Shown here one piece after another: positions 13,101 to 25,100 of a stretch of DNA of 64,000 nt. Source of the DNA: Mactra quadrangularis (taxonomy: Eukaryota > Mollusca > Bivalvia > Venerida > Mactridae). Below the pieces are notes generated by a model, which worked only from the letters and a program-made list of their open reading frames with translations, was not told the origin of the DNA and made no database searches. Numbering within the stretch: position 1 is the stretch's first letter; every line of letters begins with the position of its first letter. Position numbers and translations under genes: made by a program. The stretch lies in contig CM046299.1 in the NCBI GenBank assembly GCA_025267735.1, positions 33,184,887-33,248,886 on the forward strand, written 5' to 3'.

Positions 13101-16100
13101 TTTCTGTGAGACTAGTCCCTAAAGGAGTACAGGGACACGGACATCAAATACCGGGTGTTGCAGATAATTGCTGGCTCTCAACATTCTTGGCTTGAAAGGT
13201 ACACCTAACATAAATTAATTTTAGTAGCAAAAAAATGTTATTTTAAGTGTGTGTTGCTTTTGCAAGCATTCTTATGACAATTCTGTTGTTATTACAAAAT
13301 TCAACTATTAAATTATCATGCCATAACGGATGACTAGACAAACATTAAAGTACCCATTGGTTTCACGCTAAACGGATGAATGCAATAGTGTGAGCGTGAA
13401 AACTCACCCCTCACGTTCAAGTTTCAGGCTCACACTAAACTTTCACGTCGCGCTCCCGTATGAAAGGAATACCGGCCTTAACCAAGGTAGTAATTCGTGA
13501 TTAACATTTCGTATGGGTACTCAAGAGTTCGCACGGGTCATTGCGACTATTTTTATGTTTATAGGACTTTAGCATTATGAGCGACTTGAATAATTAATTT
13601 ATTCAACTTGATAATACATATATGGAGAGATTTTTGTTTACTTAATTGTTTCAAGAAGTAATGAGTTTGTTCTTTTATCAAATGACAAAATATCGCTATG
13701 ATTCCGAGGAAGACCATCGTCAGACTTCTTTTCATAGTATTCAATATACGAAGTACACCGAGTAATTATATCAAAACAGGCTAGAAATAAATTTAGACAT
13801 GTTTTATTAAAAAAAAGTATGTTGACTCAAAGTCGTGCAACATAACTGTGAAAAATTAAAACGCGGGAATTATTGCGATAAAAATAGCCCGCGTATAAAT
13901 ACATTAATTCAACTGGACCGTGAAGTGAGCGCATGTCAACATAAGTCACGGGCATACATTTTTGTTTATGATATTAAAAGAAAAGCGCTGTAATTTTCTA
14001 TTATTAATTGATTTTATAAGTATAAGTTACATTAAATTACAGAATTTAGCCACTTCTTATTGCTCATCATAGTACTGAAGAAGGGTTTTTGCATGTGAAG
14101 AATTTACCTTCCATAATACATGTGGTATGATAAGGTCTATTGTAGCCCTAATTAGTTATCGTTAAATAAATACGCGCACCGAAATGTTTGTAGACTATTT
14201 AACTCTTTGCACTGTTTGTTGCAGCCATTCTATGTTGGAATAGAAGGCATTGATAAATCTGGTAACATGATTAAACGACTTGATCCACATGTTGAAGAGC
14301 CCATTGCGTATATAATAGAAGTAAATCCAGACTCGGGTAAAATATATTACAAATATCATAAATGTTATCTCTTTTATTCTTATACATGTATCATCTTAAG
14401 AAATTAAGATAAAATTAATGGTACTATATGCAAGTTCTTCATCTTATTTACATATTTCTTTGCATGATATGCATTATGACAGCAATATCATTTTGCAAAC
14501 ATATGACATCAATATTTTTGAAATGTGCTACACTTTGTTGATTAACTTGAGGATTGGTGTTGAAACAGAAGTTCACCATGATTGTGATCATATTATAGAT
14601 AAAACTTCAGCTATTTCGTTTAATCATCTCTATACTATACGTATTTCATTTGTTACAGGAGCTGAATTATATGAAAACTCGACATTAAACATAACTTACA
14701 TTATTCATTGCTATGCACACAGAACAATTAAAGTCCATATCAATGATACAATGGGGTTAATACAGACGCCAACAACTGCTGTTTCATATATATGTAATCC
14801 TGGTATAAAGGTGACAGACATTATTTCATTACAGACTGAAAGCAAATATGGCCCCACGTAAGTCGTTTAGTTGAACCTTAGAGCTGCAAATCGCGTTTGT
14901 CTGAATCAATTGAGATTTCATTTTTTAATCTGAACTATTGCTCATAGCACTTCCTTTTTTTAAAACTTTACCATGTCTCGAGATTCAGATTCGACATGAG
15001 TGATAGAAAATTTTCGTTCAAAAGTGTTCTCGAGAATATGTGCAACACGATAAAGTTATGATACGTAGGTAAATAGATTATTTTATTTGTATTCATTTAT
15101 TGTTTGCATTATGTGAAGAAAGTGACTTTACGAGAGAACGTTTTAATAAGTGCGTAATACAAATGTGCTTTATGTAGATCCTTTTGACAAACCTTATCTA
15201 TTTTGCAGGATGCTGACGATAAAAATATCATATAAAATAACTGGGTATTATGTTGATGGATTAACCGTACACAAAACCTACACGGTGATGCCAAGTATAG
15301 CTAACGTGAGTCTTATAGTTTTACTTCCATTAACTTGTTTGTTAGCCGGCGAATATGACTTATTAAATATCAAATCTCAATTTCACAAAAGTGAAATGAT
15401 ACAGCAAATTATGGATACCATAAATATGGGACCATAAACTGAACTTTTTTTCGTGTCACAGAATAACATAAACTTATAACATAAACAACAATTTTATCAT
15501 TTTATCTCAATACACCCTTTCGTATCAAACAAAATACACCATAGTTACATACATACACTACATACGTACACTACATGTAATCAGGTTATTTAACTATTTA
15601 CTAATCTATCATTCTTTACTTTACTTTACTTTACTTTACTTTACTTTACTTTACTTTACTTTACTTTACTTTACTTTACTTTACTTTACTTTACTTTACT
15701 TTACTTTACTTTACTTTACTTTACTTTACTTTACTTTACTTTACTTTACTTTACTTTACTTTACTTTACTTTACCATACCCTCTTCATATGCAAATAACC
15801 CACAGACCTATAGGTCGTTTGCGTTAAAGCTGGACCCCTAAAATCATGAAATATCTCAATAACTATTCGATGGAATTAACTCAAATTTTGTATGTGATCA
15901 TAACTAGCATTTTCCTTCTCAAATCCAAAAATTCAGAATTTTTCTTTAATTACATAACATACTTCCCATAGACATTCAATGCAAATTTTGAAGCCAAAAA
16001 GCGACTTTTCTTAAATGGGTATGTGCCATAATCAGAACAGCCACATAACAGTAGATACAAAATAATAGCTAAATATGAGGCCCGGTTAGAAATTTTATTT

Positions 16101-19100
16101 GATAACAAAGTATAACAGTATATACAAACTCAAATATCATCATCATTGTCGTCTGTGTCGTCAAAATCTATACAAATTCTACACATACGATTTTAAAGAC
16201 GGGCCTCTGCTTTACAATTCAGTAGACCGCAGAGTGTTTATTTAAGAGACAAATTTACAGTAAAAACACGGGACTTAGTATAAATACACTGGAATATGAC
16301 AATGTTATAATCAGAACAGCTTATTTTACCTCCCGCCGGATTTTTGATAAAAAATTCCAAATATTTTGCATTGTACCTTATGGAAAACTTTTTTATTTAT
16401 CTATTAAAAATTCTGAAAATTTAAATCCTAGAAGGAAAAATTGAAATAAGATTGTATTAATATTTTTAGCAAAATCGCTGTTATAGTTTTAAAGATATTT
16501 ACGGCAAATAGGGGTCCAGCATTAACGCAAACGACCTATACCTATATAAGGAGAAAGTGTGCGAAAAATTATCAATCACTGCTGTCTAATGATTGATGTT
16601 AGATACATTTATTGTTCTATACGTCGTACTTTATGAAAAATATAAATTGTATATTTATAGTGTTGTCTTCCATTCAATTTCACCCACCATTGTGATGACT
16701 ACGCATTATTGTACGTAAAAAATAACACAACTGTAACATTCGGAACCTAAAAATTAAAGGTTTTGACCGTGTATTTAACTTATCAGGACCCGCATATTGA
16801 AAATATAGGACCTAATACTAAAATTTTGTTTTTGGGGCCCACATATTGAAAATATGGTAACGCATACTGAACGGAATTTTATCGGAACCCTCTTAATTAA
16901 AATTTTAGACCTTATAATGAACTTTATTTCGAGACGACCAATGGTATCATACATTTATTCAATTCATAAAACCGGGACAGAATTTGATTTGCCAAACAGG
17001 AAAGGTTGAGCAGATTTATTGTTTAAAATAAAGGTCAAACGTTGGCTTAGCTGTGCCGAAAAGAGAAATATATTTCATCAAATAATTTGTCCTTTATTTT
17101 CAAGCTGTCAATTTTAACTCTAATCATTGTTAACCATCTGCCCTGTACAAATTGATTTATCAGACACTTTTATATTTCAAATCTTAATTTTTATACCAAT
17201 TTTTACCCTCATGTATATCTTATGAGATATTCTAAATCGAATATTAATTCACAGTGTTCTAAGTATGAATTGCTTACTTCTTTTAATCTAAAATGCAAAT
17301 AACAACAAAAGGGCCATGATGGCCCTTCATCGCTCACTAAATACCATTGGTGCATACATGAACAGAGTAAGATTGATATATTTTGGTAATGGTTTATCAC
17401 ACTTCCATCGCACAAAATGCTTCAAATGTAGGCTTTGTATAGGAAGATGACCTGTATGGGAATCTGATTCATTAGTCATCATATCTGCCTGATAGACAAA
17501 TGTTTTAGTGGTATCACTGTCATGTAGTGAATTGAAACTATTTTTAGTTCAAAAAGTTGGCCTGTTAATTTTTTCCTAGCATTGCTGTATTTTGGACATT
17601 CGAAAAGTAGATGTTCAAATGTTTCATTTGCTTGGCAGTGTGGGCAAGGAGTTTTTATTAAAGTTTCAGCACCAAAATAGCTACATCCCAATCTTAACCT
17701 AGTTATCACCTTATCGTGGGAGGGAACAGTTGAGTACTGTTGTATTTTGGTGGGGCATTTTGCATATAGTATGCCTTTTTTAGCACGATAGTTGGCGAAT
17801 ATTACATTTTGGAATTTATTATTGATTTTGGCTTTTATAATATTATATACATGTACCTCTTGTATACTTAGTTTAATATCTATGAATTCTCTGTTTTGGG
17901 AGCCTTGTTTGGCTGTTTTATCTGCTATTTTGTTGCCTTCTATGCCTACATGACTTGGGATCCAGATAATATTAATAGTTTTATTTAGTGTTTTAAGCTC
18001 ACTTAAGGTGTTCAAAATTTTATGTAGTAATTTAGGCCTATTTTTGGATTTGCCAGATTGAATAGCTTGGAGAGAACTTAATGAGTCAGAATATAAGTTA
18101 ATGTCATCTGGTATTTGATTTCCTAGTATTGCATTATAGTGGATCCAGCTAAGAGCCAAGCTAATGGCTGTCAGTTCACAGCTGAAGATTGAGACCCTAT
18201 GATCTAGTTTTATTGCTCTATTTTGGATGACTTTCTTATTTTTGTCTAAGATTACAATTCCTGCCCCTGCTAGTTTATTATCTGGATCCTTAAAGGCAGG
18301 TTTTTACATTGCACTCAACTTTAAGGGTCCAATGGACGCAGGTCCTGTGAAAATAGGAGTCCAATGAGCAAATTTGGGAGTCCAACAGATTTGCTCACAC
18401 TTAGTGTGTATTTTTTTTCTTTATATAAATGGCAGCAATATAAAGATACAAATAAATAGTCAATGTAATTCAAATTAAGATAAACTATGACTTGAAACAT
18501 GTGACTAGACAGAAATAATTTCATTCATCTAGGTGTTTGGTTTTTCAACTGTGTGCCATTGATTACAAGAAAGATACCATGTCAATGATACATGCGAAGT
18601 TATGATATCATTTTCAGTATTTAATCAAGTTTTAGATTTATGAATATGACATTATATGCTTTTAACTTTACCAGAACAAATATTGTTGGAAAGAAAGAAA
18701 ATATCGGTTATTTGTTACAACTACGCAAGAGCGAAAACGAGCTCTTATGTTTGAATTTGTCATTTCATGAGGCATTGTATGCTAAATTAAGACAATCCAA
18801 TTGGCAAAATAATAAGCTAATTATATTACTAACGTATATATAAGAATGTTTCTTTCAAATTTGCGATAGCGTGGGTCGCGAAAATATATGACATTTGTCC
18901 CAATGATGAAAGGGATTCATTTTTACGAAAAATTATTCTAAATTTTAAATAAAAACATTGTTCAAATGTAAAATGATGTTAAAACAGTTTGCTTTGACGT
19001 TTATTTTCAAGGAATTTTGTAACAAAGCAAATTCGATTTCCTGCGATCGTCGGCCATTATATGCTTGACAACTAAAGTCAACAATTAAAATACTAGGACA

Positions 19101-22100
19101 CGCTTGTTTTAAGAATTAATTCAAAAAAACAATTAATTAAATTGGACTATAAGCTTTCACAATGAGTCTTAGCAATTATGACATTGTTACATAATTAAAC
19201 ATCGACAAAGTGTGAAAAATTCCGACAAACATCTTAACATAAATTGTTACATTCCGTACGAAACTGCTTACCTATGTTTGTCATCAAACAATGGATTAAT
19301 ATTGATTTTAATTGCAGCAAACAATTAAAGAATTAACTTCTTGGGTGTACATAACAATTTGTAATGTAATAAGTCAAGATTTCTTATTGAAATTAATATT
19401 ATATACACCCAAATACGCATGGCATATAGCACCAAATTTTAACACAGAAAATGACGACTATCGTTAATTCGAAAACGTTATGTTCTCGCCGAATATACGA
19501 CAACTCTGCTCGACGATTTGTACCGTTGTGTACATATATCTATAATTGCCACGAAGTTACTCAGAGGTAAAAGCATTTTTAATAAATGAAGAATGAAATG
19601 ACTTGTACGGTCGGACCTTAAAATGTACGACCCGAACAGCTGATTTCGCTACCTATGATTCAGACACATTTTGTGCGTCCACATGGACGCAGCCTTCAAT
19701 TTTTATGCGTACAACTTGGTGATTTATGCGTATATGGACGCGGATTCCTGCGTCCCGTAAAACCCTGATTTAATCCTTACTACCATCAGTATAGATGGCC
19801 AAGGAGTTTTATTTCTATTTATAAGTTCCATTGTCTTATTTTTGTTGATATTTTCAGTATCATTTTTATTTATGATTTTAGTTAGTTCAGTATTAATTTG
19901 AGGTTGAGATAAGCCTATTAGAGTTTTGTAGCATGGAGGGGAGATGTCATCACTATTTAATTCATATTCCTTAATTAGTTTGTCTATTGCTACAGGGTAT
20001 GGTGGCTTTATTCTTTTTCTTTTAGTTAATCTATGTTTAATGCCAGTGTTTTGGTTTATTTTTTCATTTATAGGTAGATTATCTCCTAGTTTTATAGTTC
20101 TAGCCCAGAATTTTAACATTATCATTTCTCTATTTAGGTAGAAAGGAATTTCTTTCCAGTGATGATTCTAAGAGCCCTATTTTCTATTTTTTGGAGTTTT
20201 TCTTATTGAGTATCTGATGCTGATTTAAATACTGCACTACCATAGTTCATTTTGGATTGAATTAAGGCTTTATAGATGGTTCTGAGAGCCTTTTTGCCAC
20301 ATCCCCATTTATGACCCTTAATACATTTTAATAGATTTAGGTCTTTTTCACATTTTTTAATTACATTTTGAATGTGGTCTTTCCAGTTTAATTTATCATC
20401 AAAAGTTAGTCCTAACAGTTTTGCTGTTTTTGAATATTGTAGTATCTCCCCTCCTAGTTTTAGTTTAGTGAAGTTAGGCGAGAACTCATTTACTTTAGAT
20501 TTTGGGGGTTTAAATAGAACTACTTGAGTTTTTGTCGGGTTTATTTGGAAGCCATGGTCTTTACTCCATTTATTTAGTGCAGTGAGGGCGTGTTGAATAC
20601 TTTTAAGCCCATGTTTAATGGTTTTGATTAAATTACCTCTATATTACTTTTGTTAATGTATCATTTAGGGTGTTCATCATTAGGGTGAATATTATAGGGG
20701 AGAGTACACTACCCTGAAGGTAACCATTTATGGTTTCCTCAGTGTGGGTTGTCTCCCCTGCAAACTTCACTTTTATTTTTATTTTTGATAGAAAGTCTAT
20801 TAACCAAAATAACATTTTTCCTTGTAAGCCAGCTTTAGTTAGAATTTTGATTGCTCCAGTTGTCCAGAGCTTATCAAAGGCTGCAGTTAGATCTAAGAAT
20901 ACAGCTATTAGATGATGGTTTGATACTTGAGCTGTTCTTATGTCATGTTCTAATCTAAGTAGATTGTCATCACATGAATGATTTTGTCTACAACCTGATT
21001 GGACTTTGGCGATTTTATTATTTTCTTCTAAATAGTTACATAGCCTAGGTTTAATCATTTTTTGCATTAGTTTGGTGAAAGTTGAAGTTAATGAGATTGG
21101 TCTATAAGATTTAGGATCATTTTTAGGTTTGGAAGGTTTCAGTATAGGGATAATCACCGCCTCGCTCCAGGAGTCTGGTGTTTCTCTTTTTTCCCAAGAT
21201 TGATTAAAGAGTTCTAATAGTTTAAGTTTGGCAATATCCGGGAGGTTTTTTATTATTGAATAATGTATACCGTCCTCACCGGGTGCGCCCTGTTTACAAT
21301 TTTTGAGAGCAGTATTTAGTTCTAATATTGAAAAGTTTTGATTGTATGGGATTTCAGGTTTTTTATCATCTTTAAGAGCTATTTTAAATTAAATGTTAAT
21401 CTTTCATTCCAAAGTTTTTTCTTTTTTGACTGTAGCGCTCAGGTGAGCTCAGAACCAGGTTATATATAATGTACATAATTGTCAAAATTCGTATGATTTT
21501 AGAATAAGAAAGATGTCCTAATTGATGAACTTTGTATAAGGGTTTAACTCTGCGAATCTTATTTTGCATACAGAATCATCTCCTAAAGACATGGACTATA
21601 GAAAAAGAGGTTCTACTGACATTCTTTATCGTTTCAGTCTAGTGAAGAAGAGGCTGATCAGATACAATCAGATACACCTATTGCTTCCATTGTTGGTGGT
21701 GTTGCTGCTGCTTTGCTACGTAAGAAAAAACAATAACTACTAGAATTGCTACTTTATCAATAAATATCCGATGTACCACAGTTAAATGTTATATATTTAA
21801 TGATTTTGTAAATAACGATTTACATCTCAGGAATAAACGTTCTACAAATGTTCGATAGGTGATATTCACAATCACCTCTCACTGTGTATCACTTACATAA
21901 TAGTAAAGTGTCGATTGGAAAACCATCTTCCTTTGTTGAGTAAAATCAGTAATGTACTAAGTATCAAAATAGGAGACATTTTGTCCGTCCGTTCGTCTCT
22001 CCTTCCGTCTGTCCCGAGCAATAATTCCACCACGGATTGATGGATTTGAACATTACTTGGTACAAATGCTAAACGTGACGGGACAGTGTGTCGCGTGCAG

Positions 22101-25100
22101 GAACCGTGTCCAAACATCAAAGGACGTGGCAAAACAGAGGTCAAAGGTCAAATACTGTCGCAAAATGGTTTGTCCGGGCAATACCTCCACCGTTGACCGA
22201 TGTATATTAAAATTACATGGCAAATTAATGAGGTCAAAGGTCACGTTTTGTTGAAAGTTGGATTGCCAGGCAATATTTCCACCACAGATTAATTGATTTT
22301 AAAATTCCATGGCACAAATGTTAACTGTGAGGAGACGGTGTGTCGCATGCATTAACATTGTTGATACTTCAAACGGCGTGGCCAATTAATTGGGTCAAAG
22401 GTCAAATTTAGCTGAAAATTGGGTTGTCAGGGCAATTTCTCTGCCACATATTGATGGGTTTAAAAATGACAAGACACTTATGTTTGTCTTGTCTTAATAA
22501 CTAGGTCACCTCAGAATAGTTCAAAACCTGTGTATACCACATCTATATAGCAAGACTGTTAGGGCAGTCTTAACTTCATTAATGTATATGCTGCCATTAC
22601 CGCCCCACTGTTCTTGCTGTACATGCCTATGTCCGATACATGTACTATAGTTACCCTATACTTAGAGACTTTATACTTCCATTTTTTTAATACTTTGACC
22701 TAGTTTTGGGGGCTGGTCATGACACACTCCAAACTTGGAGGTGTTAGCCCTGTGGCCAGTCTCTAATAAAAGATCCCCCTTCCTTATTCCTTTGTATTAT
22801 TGTAAATAAATCACTCATGTTTCCTGTCAACATCTAAGGGCCTTTGGTTCAATGTATGACGGAAACATGTTATAGTAACTACATGATATACCATCATAGC
22901 AAACCTAACCGGATAGCTAGTGTCCTATGCAGTGTTGTTTCTAAGTGAATAATGTTACAATACATATCTAGGGCCACTGGATATCTGGTTTAGATAATTT
23001 GCTAGTGAGACTCATCTGAATCCTTGAGTCTATCACTCAGCAATATATCTTATAAATAATAGGTCATTTTCTAAAGAAGTTTTTTCCAGTTAAATTAAAT
23101 AAGTATACCTAACACAGTTGACCCCCCTTAGTGCAATATAGTTTTTACTTATATCTGAATATAGCATGTTCTTAATATAATTTAGCCGATATTAAAATCA
23201 GTTTCTTTTAAGGTATGACCATCGTAATACAGCTCCGAGATCTCGGAATTTACCGCCCTATCTCGGTATTTTCCGTTTACGTTCGCGACGCTATTCGGTA
23301 AAATTCGTATAATTGACTGGTTTACTGTTGACAAAAAGTTTTGTTGTACAGCGTCACAGAAAATCGATATGCAGTCAACAAAATGGCGGCTCGAAACGTT
23401 TTCGCCAAAGAAAAATGTCAACATCAGCTTGTTATTTAATATTTGATCGTAGCTATCGTGGAATTTAAACTTATTGTGACGATTTAAGCTACACAAAGCA
23501 GTGTGATACTTATCATTATGTATCAAATCGTCGTCGTGACAGTTGACGTGTGATAAAACAGTCAACTAGGTCACACAGGTGTTCTCTTCGGATTGTGTGT
23601 CTGTTTATACTCTCGTTGAGTACAATGAATGAGAGAGTATGCATGTAAAGAGAATACCCTTTAGATCAAGGACCTTGTTTAGGTGGAAAAAAACACTCAG
23701 TTATTTAAAGACATGGAAACTGGAATGGCGTGTTTTGACGCTTGTTTGTAGAATGTAAGTCATTTTTTAAAATATTTTGTGTAAATTATATTATTCTATT
23801 CCTAGTAAGCGACTGTACAAGAAAGAAAAAAACTACATATATCAATATTCTGATACATATATATACCGATGGCCACGAAACTCGCGGTATTAACACGTTA
23901 AGTTACGAATATCGACTGACCCAATAGAATTGTTTTCAAAACCTGTTAAACTATTCTAATTTCTCCTAAATGACACATTTGCACAACAAAAACATCCCTC
24001 AAAACAATTTATATAGGTCATCGAATATATCATAACACAATCGCCATTTGTAATCAGGGGAGACTACCAAACTCGCGGTAGACTGGTTTACTTATTAAGT
24101 TCCCCAAAATAAGGTCACAAACAAATAAATGTTAACGTCAAGAGGAACTTCAATTCAAAACCAATGCCAAATTGACTTTGAACTTAGAAAGAAAAGAAAA
24201 AGAAAAAAAATCATCATTAAACAGTTATCCTTGAATTTTTTACAACATTTGCAGAAGAAACTGACACCTCGTCTCAAATATGCTGTTTCACAATAATGTG
24301 TGGTATGAACCCAGTGTCCACATGTGTCACATTGAACCCACTTAAGGATGTTCAGACCTGGGTTACATCTCAAGCTTGGTGGACATGTATGTTTGCATAC
24401 AACAGGGTTCATTGTCTTCTTCCAATGATGAGTCCTCACTCTCAGTGCCTTCATACTGGATTTGAAGGCAAGTTTATGTGAACACAAAAAATAAGTAAGG
24501 GGAGATAATGATGAAAAATTTTTAGCGGTGTCATACCTAATCTATTGTGGGACACAGTCTACCCATTTTGCGTAAAATGTTTTGACAGACGACAGCTATC
24601 AATCAAAGCACTGGAGTACTGGAGGAACGATGTCCTGAACTTATTTTTTGATTAAAGAATATATAATTATGTATATCATCTATAAAATAATGTATTAAGT
24701 ATCAATTAACAGAATTTAACAAAATCATAGCACTAGACTTCTCAAGTGGTTTGCTCATGGCAAGGTTTATCTTACTTTATCAAACAAAATAAACCAGTCA
24801 AAGAATTAATTTTCATCAACACATTTTAGGGTCATGTACAGCAGCCATCTCACCAAACCAAAGATTGTTCTGGACTATTTTCTTTAACCACAAGGAGCTG
24901 ACAACTTCTCATTTTTGGTTATCAATGGGTATTTTTTAACGAGATCGTTAATATTTTCGTTAAAATTTTAAAGATTTGGTGTGGAATGACAAGCTGCATT
25001 TTTCTCACAAAAACATCGACTTTCTAACAATTCATTTAACTTAAGGTTTCCCCCAAGTACTAAGCTCTTTTGCATCAAGCTACATTCCCATTTTTGTTCA

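Noticed and set aside
14418..14658. 5' part of the 147-aa ORF as coding
   Set aside because: Intron read-through upstream of the exon 7 acceptor at 14658.
23182..23565. 127-aa minus-strand ORF as a gene
   Set aside because: No recognisable domain, no splice context, and the sequence looks like repeat/intron DNA.
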